Source of the DNA: Verrucomicrobiota bacterium
GTDB lineage: Bacteria > Verrucomicrobiota > Verrucomicrobiia > Opitutales > Opitutaceae
Length of the DNA stretch: 64,000 bases
Direction: 5' to 3'
Assembly: GCA_030601755.1 (NCBI GenBank)
Contig: JAUWBF010000005.1
Span: 1-64,000, forward strand
Positions 53,861-61,190 of this stretch are shown here, piece after piece. The translations under genes were made by a program, and so were the position numbers. Below the pieces are notes generated by a model that was not told the origin of the DNA, did not search any database, and saw nothing but the letters and a program-made list of their open reading frames with translations. How positions within the stretch are numbered: position 1 is the first letter of the stretch; the number at the start of each line of letters is the position of its first letter.

Positions 53861-55348
53861 TCAGAATTCGCCGGACATGCCGAGCGCTGTCAGATTCCAG
53901 ACCTGCACCTGGCCGAGATACCCCACGTTGGTTTCGCCATCGGCCGCCGTTACAGTCAGCCGGAGGCGGATCGCCGAGGGTGACGCTGGCACGGTCGCCA
54001 CATCGAGATAGCGGCCCGGTTTTGCGACTCCAAATGATTCCGTCAAAACGGAAAACACGGTTGTCCCGTTGGCCATTTCGACCTTCACGGCACCTCCCGG
54101 CGTCGCCCCATCAGACTGCTTGAGCGCATATGCGATCAGCAGGACATCGCCCGCCGCCGGCATCGGCGAAAGGCCGAGGTAACGAGTGTGCGTTTTTGAG
54201 GACCCACTGGCATTGGTCACGGCCAGCCGGAACCACTGACCAGCCGTCAGCACATCATCACTAGCGGGAGCCTCGACAGAGATCGACGATGACCAACCAG
54301 TGCCCGATCCCGAATTGGCCGCAGTCCACCCGGTGGTGGCTGATTGCAGCACGTTGGGGACGAGGCCGGGTGCGCCGGGAGCGGCCACGAACGCCGGCAG
54401 GCCCGGATTGAGCTGCTCAAGCGCGTCGACGACACGTTGCGCCATGGCCAGGTGCCCAGCGTTGTTAGGATGCACGCCGTCACCTGCGTCGTAAGCGGCC
54501 AGCATCGTCCCCGCCGCCGCGTTGGAGTCCACCAACGCAGCGTAGGTGTCGGCAACCGGCACCCCCTGGCGAGCACACTCGTTTCGAAGCCATAAGTTGT
54601 AGACGTGCGTCCGTTCTATCGACGCGGCATCAGCGCTCGCACCGCGTGGAGGCACAAGCCCAACCGTGTAGGGGATACTCGCCGCTCGCAACACGTCGAA
54701 AATAGCGCGCATGTCGGCTTGATATTGAGCGAGGGATGACGAGGCGTTGGTGCCGAGTTGGACATGGCAGAGCTGCGGAGAGTGCGCGGAAATCAGGGCA
54801 GGCAGCCGAGCAAGCGCTTGGGCGGCAGTATCGCCCGGAACCCCACCGTTTACCGCTGCCAACGCCCCAAAACGCGCCAAAAACTCGGAGCCGATAATTT
54901 TGGGGGCCATTGCCCGGAACGAAAAAACCGAGGTGTTGGTCGAGCTGCTACCATCGGTGATCGAATCACCGAGCCAGAGGATTTTCCGGCCGGCAATCAC
55001 CGCGTCGGATTTCAGAGCGCCGGCCGGCTGCGCATCCGTGATGCCATACCCGCTGAGCGTGGTGGGCAGCGCGGTGATCTTGTCGAAGCTCAGCGAGGTG
55101 ATCCAGGCGGGGTCGGCGTAGGTGCCGGTGGTGGTGACGCCGGTGCCGTCGGTGAGGCCGTTGTCGGCGCTGGCGACGGTGTTTTTAAACACGCTGCGGA
55201 GCTTGGCGGCGGTGATGGCGCCGGCGCTGTTGCTGGGCAGCTCGGCGTCGATCTCGGCATAAAGATCGGCGCGGCTTTTCGCGGTCTGCGCGACGACCGG
55301 CTGCAAGGCGATCAGGCCGAGCATGACGAGTCTGAGGAGGGTCTTCAT
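53861..55348 (-). CDS. Prophage SGNH hydrolase fused to a tail-fibre-like stem
   Basis: 495 aa from ATG 55348. It opens with a signal-like stretch (MKTLLRLVMLGLIALQPVVAQ). Residues about 28-110 carry tail-fibre-type segments, including ALPTTLSGYGITDAQPAG. Residues about 120-310 are an SGNH esterase: ILWLGDSITDG (S129), the GG/PGD block near 168-172, LGTN (N201) and DGVHPNN (D290, H293). The C-terminal 180 residues are beta-rich, possibly a carbohydrate-binding module. Such enzymes on tail fibres deacetylate surface polysaccharide so the phage can attach. The N-terminal signal peptide is odd for a virion protein and could mean a secreted cargo gene. A host-type repeat lies directly at its start. 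Confidence 0.8.
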   Translation of the reverse strand: MKTLLRLVMLGLIALQPVVAQTAKSRADLYAEIDAELPSNSAGAITAAKLRSVFKNTVASADNGLTDGTGVTTTGTYADPAWITSLSFDKITALPTTLSGYGITDAQPAGALKSDAVIAGRKILWLGDSITDGSSSTNTSVFSFRAMAPKIIGSEFLARFGALAAVNGGVPGDTAAQALARLPALISAHSPQLCHVQLGTNASSSLAQYQADMRAIFDVLRAASIPYTVGLVPPRGASADAASIERTHVYNLWLRNECARQGVPVADTYAALVDSNAAAGTMLAAYDAGDGVHPNNAGHLAMAQRVVDALEQLNPGLPAFVAAPGAPGLVPNVLQSATTGWTAANSGSGTGWSSSISVEAPASDDVLTAGQWFRLAVTNASGSSKTHTRYLGLSPMPAAGDVLLIAYALKQSDGATPGGAVKVEMANGTTVFSVLTESFGVAKPGRYLDVATVPASPSAIRLRLTVTAADGETNVGYLGQVQVWNLTALGMSGEF

Positions 55349-55385
55349 TTTCGTGTCGTTCGTGTGTTTCGTGGGAAAAAATGCG

Positions 55386-56159
55386 TCAGCCTTGGCCGGC
55401 GAAGTCAGGGGCGAAGTCGGAGGAGAAGTCGCCGGCGGCGTCGGCATACTTGGCCCAGGCGACGTTGCTGGCGGCCTTGCCGGTCTCGATGGCGACGGCG
55501 CGCAGGGTGGCGGCGTCCTCGACGGTGATGGGCGCGGTGTAGAGGGTGCCGGTGGCGGCGGTGGGCAGGGTGCCGTCGAGCGTATAGTAGATGGCCGCGC
55601 CGGCGGCGGCCGCGATGGTGACGACGCGGGGCGTGGTGCCGGTGTCGGGCGTGATGAGGGGCTGCGCGGCCTTGGCGCGGGTCTGGAGCTTGACCAGGCG
55701 GCGGAAGGAGACGTCGTAGGTGACCTTGGGATCGAACTCGACCGAGGGCGTCAGCGCATCGGTATCGGCCACCCAGGTGCCGGTGCCCGAGGCCCAGAGG
55801 TGGAACATTTGCAGGACGTAGAGGGCGATGTCCTCGGCGCTCTTGCCGGTGCCGGTCGCGGGGTTCATGTTGACCAGCGGCGACTCCTGCACACGCACGG
55901 TGATGCGCTCCTCGCAGTTGGGGCCGGTGGTGTTGGCCTCGGGCACGTTCATCGTCGGCATGAGCACGGTGACGGCCGCGCCGGCCTTGCCGCCTTTTTT
56001 GACGAGGTTGTTGAGGGCGCGCTCGATGTTGCCGACGATCTGGGTGGCGGTGAGGTTGGCACGGGGCCGCAGCTCGTAGACGCCGATGTCGACGAAGTAG
56101 GCGTCGTCCTCCAGGCGGGCGACGAAGTCGGCTTGATCGTTTTCGATGGCGGAGGGCAT
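55386..56159 (-). CDS. Phage tail terminator-like protein (gp37 type) with a beta-sandwich tail
   Basis: 257 aa. Residues 1-165 (ENDQADFVARLEDDAYFVDIGVY, IVGNIERALNNLVKKGGKAGAAV, EERITVRVQESPLVNMNP) resemble the tail-terminator/gp37 proteins of Mu-like phages. Residues about 170-250 add a chitobiase/hexosaminidase C-terminal-type domain (IYYTLDGTLPT... LYTAPITVEDAATLRAVAI). That extra domain is not part of normal terminators and may decorate the virion with a carbohydrate-binding module. Confidence 0.72.
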   Translation of the reverse strand: MPSAIENDQADFVARLEDDAYFVDIGVYELRPRANLTATQIVGNIERALNNLVKKGGKAGAAVTVLMPTMNVPEANTTGPNCEERITVRVQESPLVNMNPATGTGKSAEDIALYVLQMFHLWASGTGTWVADTDALTPSVEFDPKVTYDVSFRRLVKLQTRAKAAQPLITPDTGTTPRVVTIAAAAGAAIYYTLDGTLPTAATGTLYTAPITVEDAATLRAVAIETGKAASNVAWAKYADAAGDFSSDFAPDFAGQG

Positions 56160-56186
56160 GGGGATTTACGATTTACGAAGGACGAT

Positions 56187-56828
56187 TTACGAATTGGAGC
56201 CGCGCAGGCGGCGGGTGACGTAGGCGGAGACGTCGCGGTCAATGCGCGAGCGGATCAGCTCGTCGTAGGGGAGCACGGTGGCGTCGGGGCGCTGGGTGAC
56301 GCTGCGCCGCAGCCAATACATGACCTCGCCGCCCTCGGCGGTGCCGGTGAAGCCGCCGCCGCGCTGGCGCTTGAGCACGGTGCGCTCGCGGCGGATGAGG
56401 GCCGCGCCGCCGCCACCCGCGAAGACGACGAAGCGGAGGTCGCCGAACTCGCGGGCGCGCTTGCCATGCGCCTCGGCGCGGGCGGGGATCGTGATCCACT
56501 TGCGGCCGCCGGTGGGCCGAATGGTGCCGCCGAAGTAGCGCTGGCGGATGCCGACCTGGTTGATCGAGATGAGGGCGGCGGTATCGCCGTCGACGGTCGC
56601 GAATGAAGTGCCGCGCGCGGCCTGCGCGTAGAAGCCGGTGCGGCGACCGCGCAGCTTGTTGGGCCGCGTCTGATTGAGGCCGAAGAGGTGCTCGCGGATG
56701 GTGTTGACGCCGGAGCGGCCGGCGATGGCCGAGAGGTTTTTCGGTGACAGCGCGGACTCCAGGCGGCGGAGTTCGGTGGTGTCGCCGGCGACGCGGCGGA
56801 CGGTGACGCGGATGCCGAGGCCGCTCAT
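56187..56828 (-). CDS. Phage virion morphogenesis protein (gpG/tail-completion type)
   Basis: 213 aa, basic. MSGLGIRVTVRRVAG, GVNTIREHLFGLNQTRPNKLRGRRTGFYAQAA and FGGTIRPTGGRKWITIPARAEAHGKRAREFG follow the pattern of phage virion-morphogenesis proteins (Mu G, tail completion S). It probably helps join head and tail. The start overlaps a repeat-derived short frame, described separately. The next gene (55386) follows at 27 bp. Confidence 0.76.
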   Translation of the reverse strand: MSGLGIRVTVRRVAGDTTELRRLESALSPKNLSAIAGRSGVNTIREHLFGLNQTRPNKLRGRRTGFYAQAARGTSFATVDGDTAALISINQVGIRQRYFGGTIRPTGGRKWITIPARAEAHGKRAREFGDLRFVVFAGGGGAALIRRERTVLKRQRGGGFTGTAEGGEVMYWLRRSVTQRPDATVLPYDELIRSRIDRDVSAYVTRRLRGSNS

Positions 56829-56849
56829 GCGATGCCCTCCAAAGTTTTT

Positions 56850-56956
56850 GCCACAGAGCCGAGCCGGAGCCCAGACACAGAGGGCACGGAGTTGCGGACA
56901 GCAGAGCGGGGATTGCCTCTGTGTTCTCTGTGTCGGAGCTCGGTGATCTCTGTGGC
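56850..56956. repeat. CACAGAG-type palindromic repeat inside the prophage
   Basis: Ends GCCACAGAG (56850-56858) and CTCTGTGGC (56948-56956) are inverted, and internal CACAGAG and CTCTGTG blocks repeat the pattern. It fills almost all of the space between the minor head protein and the morphogenesis gene. A second partial copy is at 57804-57845. Confidence 0.78.
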
Positions 56957-56981
56957 CATGATCGGGTGCGGTGGTCGTGGG

Positions 56982-57767
56982 TCAGATGGCGCGGAGGACG
57001 CCGTTGGCATCGAAGGCGGCGACGCCTTGCAACGACTCGGCAAGGGCGCTGCGGAGCCATTGCTCGCGGGCCTGCGGGCTGGCTTGCAGCTCGGCGTTGA
57101 GATCGAGGGGCTCGGGAGCGGGCACGTCGGCCCCGTCCTCGATGAGGCCGGCGGCGACGGCGGTGTCGTAGTCGACGTCGACGACGTCCATGTGCGAGCC
57201 GAAGTCGAAGGGCGGGTAGTCGACGCCAAAGCGATTGATCGCGCGCCAGATCGGGTCGGCCTTGAGGGCGATCATGCGGCCGCCGAAGAAGGTGCCGCCG
57301 GCGGCGGCCCAGCGCGCGGGCCAGTCGCGCGGCTCGCGGGCTTCCTGGATGCGGACGAGTTCCCAGGCGGGCCACTGGTCGAGCACGGCGAGCTGCTCGC
57401 CTTGCAGCTTGTAGCCGGCGCCCTGGGCCTGCTGGAGGTTGGTTTCGAGGATGAGGTTGAGCCGGGCGTCGGAGCGCAGGTCGGTGAGGTCGGTCTCGTC
57501 AACCTCGGCGCCGAGGGAGCCGAGCAGGCGCTTGAGTTCGGTGCGGGCGGTGGCGGTGTCGGTCTGGCCGCCGAGGAGGCGGTCGACCTGGTCGCTGATG
57601 GCCTGGAGGGTGTTGGCCTGCTGCACGCCGGCGGAGAAGATCGAGCGCTCGCGCAGGGCGGCGGGGATGGTGTCGAGCAGGTCGGTCCGCAGATCGGTGG
57701 GCAGGAGGCTGCGCACCACTCGGGAGTCGAGGGCTTCCTGGAAGGGGAGCGGGGTGTCGAAGATCAT
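56982..57767 (-). CDS. Phage minor head/head-morphogenesis protein (F-like)
   Basis: 261 aa from ATG 57767. Central block LRSDARLNLILETNLQQAQGAGY, WPAWELVRIQEAREPRDWPARW, GGTFFGGRMIALKADPIWRAI and FGVDYPPFDFGSHM has the order seen in Mu F/SPP1 gp7-type head morphogenesis proteins ('NLQ..A..G', 'R..PRD.H', 'P.D...CR'), although the final Cys/Arg is changed. Probably a minor capsid component contacting the portal. In Mu, F lies before the protease, so the order here is rearranged. Confidence 0.72.
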   Translation of the reverse strand: MIFDTPLPFQEALDSRVVRSLLPTDLRTDLLDTIPAALRERSIFSAGVQQANTLQAISDQVDRLLGGQTDTATARTELKRLLGSLGAEVDETDLTDLRSDARLNLILETNLQQAQGAGYKLQGEQLAVLDQWPAWELVRIQEAREPRDWPARWAAAGGTFFGGRMIALKADPIWRAINRFGVDYPPFDFGSHMDVVDVDYDTAVAAGLIEDGADVPAPEPLDLNAELQASPQAREQWLRSALAESLQGVAAFDANGVLRAI

Positions 57768-57934
57768 GCGGAGGCCCTCCCCTCTTTGGGCTTCAGATTT
57801 TTTGCCACAGAGCCAAGCCGGAGCTCGGACACAGAGGGCACGGAGTCGAGCTCGACCAGCAGGCGCAGGGTGACGACGAGCGCGAGGAGCTGCTCGAAGG
57901 GCACGGTGCGGATGATGTGGTCGAGTTCGGACAT
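57764..57934 (-). CDS. Small prophage protein with repeat-derived C-terminus
   Basis: 56 aa, too short for most gene calling. It starts 12 bp after the previous stop and its TGA overlaps the next ATG, so it fits the operon exactly. Residues 1-30 (MSELDHIIRTVPFEQLLALV, then VTLRLLVELD) look like a normal amphipathic helical protein. Residues 31-46 (SVPSVSELRLGSVAK) are translated from the CACAGAG repeat at 57804-57845, so the repeat has replaced or extended the original end. Function unknown. Confidence 0.5.
   Translation of the reverse strand: MSELDHIIRTVPFEQLLALVVTLRLLVELDSVPSVSELRLGSVAKNLKPKEGRASA
57804..57845. repeat. CACAGAG-type repeat, half copy
   Basis: About 42 bp nearly identical to the left part of the element at 56850-56956 (GCCACAGAGCC...GGACACAGAGGGCACGGAG). 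It lies inside a 56-aa reading frame. Confidence 0.75.
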
Positions 57935-57946
57935 GGTTTCGGAGTT

Positions 57947-58117
57947 TTAACGCAAAGGCGCAAAGGCGCGGAGGGAGACGCGGCGGCCGACATAACGCCA
58001 CGGGCCAACACCGAGAGGACCAACTTGCTCAAACCCGAGACGGCGCAGCAGGCGCCAACGTAGACGCCGCATGGCGGCCTCAAGCCAGGTCTCTTCGATG
58101 GTGATTCCGTCGCACAT
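57947..58117 (-). CDS. Small prophage protein, 56 aa, unknown
   Basis: Starts MCDGITIEETWLEAAMRRLR, 2 bp after the gp36-like stop, on the same strand. It is basic (many Arg) and begins with a plausible acidic helix, suggesting a small assembly factor. Its last residues (SLRAFAPLR) come from an ACGCAAAG-type repeat at 57949-57973, which supplies the stop. No known family. Confidence 0.5.
   Translation of the reverse strand: MCDGITIEETWLEAAMRRLRWRLLRRLGFEQVGPLGVGPWRYVGRRVSLRAFAPLR
57949..57973. repeat. ACGCAAAG-type repeat, single arm in the prophage
   Basis: AACGCAAAGGCGCAAAGGCG, the same family as the host element at 21002-21074. It lies at the 3' end of the 56-aa gene. Confidence 0.7.
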
Positions 58118-58119
58118 GT

Positions 58120-58572
58120 TCAGAGGCCGTCTTGCTGGGCGCGGGTGAATTGGCGGGCGCGGGCCTTCCACCTGGGCGAGGCGGGGGCGCTGATGACTTC
58201 GGCCGACTCGGTGGCAGGCTGCTCCAGCGAGAAGCGGCAGGCGGCGACCTCGCGGAGCTTGGCGACGGCGGCGGTGTTGGCGGCGCGGCGGTCGTCATCG
58301 AGGAGCGCGCCGCCGGGCAGGCGCGTGGCGGCCTCGTAGCGGATGCGGGTGATGGCCTCGCCGAGCAGCTCGTCGGGGATGGTGGCGCCGTCGCCGAGGG
58401 TGTTGCGCGAGCAGGCGGCGACGTAGCCGCGGATCTCGCGGATGACCTGGGCGATGATCTCGGGGATGGGGTCGCTCTGACCGGAGGCGAGCGCGGCGGT
58501 CTGCGCGGCCTCCAGCTCGGGGCCGGCCCACTTGGTGAGCACGTCGTCGGTGGTGAGGGTGATCCAGGACAT
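58120..58572 (-). CDS. Phage head-tail connector (gp36/DUF1320 type)
   Basis: 150 aa. Begins MSWITLTTDDVLTKWAGPELEAAQ and has IIAQVIREIRGYVAACSRNTLGDG and PDELLGEAITRIRYEAATRLPG, matching the DUF1320 (Mu gp36) adaptor family, a helical protein below the portal. Follows the major capsid gene after a terminator and a 62-bp gap to it, so its level is lower than capsid. Confidence 0.85.
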   Translation of the reverse strand: MSWITLTTDDVLTKWAGPELEAAQTAALASGQSDPIPEIIAQVIREIRGYVAACSRNTLGDGATIPDELLGEAITRIRYEAATRLPGGALLDDDRRAANTAAVAKLREVAACRFSLEQPATESAEVISAPASPRWKARARQFTRAQQDGL

Positions 58573-58633
58573 CGGAGGGAATAAGGGAGGAGGGAAAGGG
58601 AGTGAGGGGGACTCGGCGGCGGGTCGTGATTTC

Positions 58634-58665
58634 TAAAAAGCCCCGACCGGCGCACGGCCGGGGCT
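58634..58665 (-). terminator. Terminator after the major capsid gene
   Basis: GCCCCGGCCG and CGGTCGGGGC form a 10-bp stem followed on the minus strand by TTTTTAG. It would limit read-through from capsid into the connector and tail genes. Confidence 0.86.
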
Positions 58666-58694
58666 CGAAGAAACAACAACGCTGTTGGCGGGGA

Positions 58695-59624
58695 TCAGCT
58701 GATGGTGAGGCGCTTGACGCACTCGGTGCTGACGACCTGCACATCCTCGGACCAGTCGAGGGCGTAGATGTCGGACCGGGCGGACTCGTCGCGGTAGCTG
58801 CGCACGGCGTCCACGCCGCCGGCGCGGGTCATGAACGTCTTGGCGAACGAGGGGTCGTAGATCGTCGGGCTGTTGGAGCCGTAGAAGATGTAGACCTCCG
58901 CGCCGACGATGTTGGTGGCGTTCTTGGCGGCGCCGAACTTGGTGGTGTCCTTGGAGAGGACGCCCACGCGGATCTCGATGCCGGGGTTGAGCAGCATCTG
59001 CGCAGCCTGGCTGTTGGTCACGCCGATGAGGGCGGCGCCGGGCTGGCGGGCGATGACTTTGGCGTGGTTGCGGAAGACCTGCCAGGCCCCGATGCCGAAG
59101 ACGATGCGGTTGGGCATCATGCCGGTGGCGGTGGCGATGGCTTGGATCTGCTCGTCGATCTCGGTGACGGGGTCGTTGGAGGCGTTGCTCCACACGCCCT
59201 TGGAGCCGACGGCCGAGACAGCGTTGGCGATGGCGGTGAAGACCTTGGCCTCGTGGCTGATGGTGCCGGAGCTGACGAGGGTCGAGACCTTGCTTTCCTC
59301 CAGCGCGGCCTGCGCGCCGGAGGCATCCCCGGCGGCGTCGCGCTCGGCGTCGTCGATGGCGATTTCAAGCGCGTTGGGCTTGCAGTTGAAGGTCGGGTCG
59401 GTGGCCTCCAGCTTGATGCGGGTGGCACCGCCGCCGAGGGCGCGGGCGGTGTCGTAGAGCTGGAAGGCGTTTTTGGAGTCGTATTTCTTGAACTGGCCGA
59501 TGCTCACGCCCGTCGCGACGGTCGGGGCGATAAACTCGGCGAGGCTGGAGCCCAGGTCCTGCGAGAGGCCGAAGGCGTAGTTGGTGAGGCGGCCGTTGTA
59601 GGACGCGTTGGCACGTTTGCTCAT
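58695..59624 (-). CDS. Phage major capsid protein
   Basis: 309 aa. MSKRANASYNGRLTNYAFGL, APTVATGVSIGQFKKYDSKNAFQLYD, GGATRIKLEATDPTFNCKPNALEIAIDD and IGAWQVFRNHAKVIARQPGAAL match the gpE/HK97-like major capsid proteins found in Mu-type and related prophages; ALDWSEDVQV near the C-terminus fits the core. It forms the icosahedral shell. Followed by a strong terminator, preceded closely by the decoration gene. Confidence 0.88.
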   Translation of the reverse strand: MSKRANASYNGRLTNYAFGLSQDLGSSLAEFIAPTVATGVSIGQFKKYDSKNAFQLYDTARALGGGATRIKLEATDPTFNCKPNALEIAIDDAERDAAGDASGAQAALEESKVSTLVSSGTISHEAKVFTAIANAVSAVGSKGVWSNASNDPVTEIDEQIQAIATATGMMPNRIVFGIGAWQVFRNHAKVIARQPGAALIGVTNSQAAQMLLNPGIEIRVGVLSKDTTKFGAAKNATNIVGAEVYIFYGSNSPTIYDPSFAKTFMTRAGGVDAVRSYRDESARSDIYALDWSEDVQVVSTECVKRLTIS

Positions 59625-59660
59625 GATGATGTATCTGGGTTGTGGTTACAGGACGGTGGA

Positions 59661-60062
59661 TCAGGCCGCGTCGATGAAGACGGGCTCGATAAGGCGGGCC
59701 TTGATGAGTTCGCCGGCGGTGCCGGACTCCAGGGCGACGGCGACCTGCACGCGGTCGGTGCTGCCGGGGTCGGCCTTGACGGCGCCGAGCGTGGTGCCGT
59801 CGAGCACGAGGGTGGTGCCGAAGTTCACGGTGCCGGGCGTGGCGGCGAGCTTGACGTCGACGAGGCCGGCAAAGCCGGGCAGCGCGACGGAGTCTTTGCC
59901 GTCGGTGTCCTCGCCGTTGACGATGACACCCACGGGGATGTCGGTCGCGGCGGCGATGAGGGCGGCGGAGCCGGAGGAGTTTTTGACGAAGTAGCCGTCG
60001 AGCGCGGAGTGGTCGGCCGTCGGCGTGAGGGGGATGATCTGATCAGTCTTGCGGATGCTCAT
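59661..60062 (-). CDS. Phage capsid decoration (cement) protein
   Basis: 133 aa from ATG 60062 (MSIRKTDQIIPLTPTADHSA). A small beta protein with AALIAAATDIPVGVIVNGED, PGFAGLVDVKLAATPGTV and ESGTAGELIKARLIEP, resembling the DUF2190-type cement proteins that stabilise the shell. Sits between the protease and the major capsid genes, as decoration genes usually do. Confidence 0.78.
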   Translation of the reverse strand: MSIRKTDQIIPLTPTADHSALDGYFVKNSSGSAALIAAATDIPVGVIVNGEDTDGKDSVALPGFAGLVDVKLAATPGTVNFGTTLVLDGTTLGAVKADPGSTDRVQVAVALESGTAGELIKARLIEPVFIDAA

Positions 60063-60108
60063 GATGCGTGTGGATGACGAGGGTTGCGATGCGGTGGATT
60101 GCGGGAGA

Positions 60109-61185
60109 TCAGCCAAGCGTCTTGGCGTAGAGGGCGGGCTCGGCGGCCTTCACGGCGGCGTGGGCCTGCTGGTAGGTGCAGCGGTTGCTGGTCTTGTAGG
60201 CGGTGACCTTGGCCTCGAAGTCGGCGGCGGCCTGCTCGGCCCCCTTGGCGGCGTTCGCGTCGGGCGTGTCGGCGCCGGCGCGGTTGTGCGTGCGGGCGTA
60301 GCCGGAGCCGTCCTTGCCGAGCGCCGCGATGAAGGCGAGGCCCTCGGCGCGGTTCTTGGTGAGGAAGCCCTCGGCGGTCTTGCGGGCGTCGCCCTGGAGG
60401 CCGGCGGCGTCGAGGTCGCGCTGGATCTGCTCGGCCTCGAGCTGCTTGAGGCGGTTGGTGGTGGCGGCCATTTCCTCCTTGGAGGACTTGGCGGCGGTGG
60501 TGGCGGCCTTGAGAGCGGCGTCGATGGCCTCGGGGGCGGCATCGGCCGCGACGGACTGGCCGAGCGCGGCCAGCAGTGCGATGACGAGTTCTTTGTTCAT
60601 GGTGCGGATTGCGGGTTGGGTGGTTGCCGGGTCGCCCTGGCGGTTGCTCAGGGGCAACATGCCCCGGAAGGTGGGTTGGTTGGTGAAGGCGCCGCCGAGC
60701 AGCGCGATGGGGTGGGCCTCCTCGCCGGCGTTGTAGGTGCGCGGGGGAAAGCCGAGCACGGGCGAGAAGTGGCGAAAGTCGCCGCCGGCGAGCGCGGCCT
60801 GGCCGCTGGAGGTGAGGCGCAGCTGCGCCCACAGCTCGGCACCGTCGGCCCGGCGCTCGATGTTGTTGATCCAGGCGCCGGCGCGGGTGCTCTTGCTGGT
60901 GTCGCTGCTCTCGTGGTCGAAGTCGACGAGGAGGCCGGCGAAGCCGGGCTCGGCCGCCCATGCCTTGAAGCGGTTCTCGATGGTCGCGAAATCGGCGGGC
61001 TCGACCACCTGGCGGATGACGACTTTCTGGCCACCGGGCATTTCCAGCTCCTTGTCCATGGAGCCGGTGCGGCCGATCTGGAACCAGCCGTCGGCGGGGA
61101 GCGTGAAGCCGTTGTCGGCGGCGGTGGTGACGCGGTTGAGGGTGACGGCGAGGCCGATGGCGTGGAGGTAGGTGTCGGGTGTCAT
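60109..61185 (-). CDS. Phage head maturation protease with C-terminal scaffold (Mu I/Z type)
   Basis: 358 aa. The N-terminal part (GWFQIGRTGSMDKELEMPGG, GLLVDFDHESSDT, AGAWINNIERRADGAELWAQL, GDFRHFSPVLGFP) is the Mu protein I protease family; H and S in the DFDHES and HFSP blocks are the likely catalytic residues. Residues about 195-358 (from MNKELVIALLAALGQ) are an Ala/Lys-rich helical scaffold, with an internal ATG at 60600 that could give a separate scaffold product like Mu Z. Starts 5 bp after the portal. Confidence 0.88.
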   Translation of the reverse strand: MTPDTYLHAIGLAVTLNRVTTAADNGFTLPADGWFQIGRTGSMDKELEMPGGQKVVIRQVVEPADFATIENRFKAWAAEPGFAGLLVDFDHESSDTSKSTRAGAWINNIERRADGAELWAQLRLTSSGQAALAGGDFRHFSPVLGFPPRTYNAGEEAHPIALLGGAFTNQPTFRGMLPLSNRQGDPATTQPAIRTMNKELVIALLAALGQSVAADAAPEAIDAALKAATTAAKSSKEEMAATTNRLKQLEAEQIQRDLDAAGLQGDARKTAEGFLTKNRAEGLAFIAALGKDGSGYARTHNRAGADTPDANAAKGAEQAAADFEAKVTAYKTSNRCTYQQAHAAVKAAEPALYAKTLG

Positions 61186-61190
61186 GGCGA

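Noticed and set aside
56825-56959. 44-codon frame (MATEITELRHREHRG...) that exactly fills the gap between two phage genes
   Set aside because: Almost the whole frame lies inside the CACAGAG repeat (56850-56956), so it is a by-product of the repeat rather than an evolved protein.
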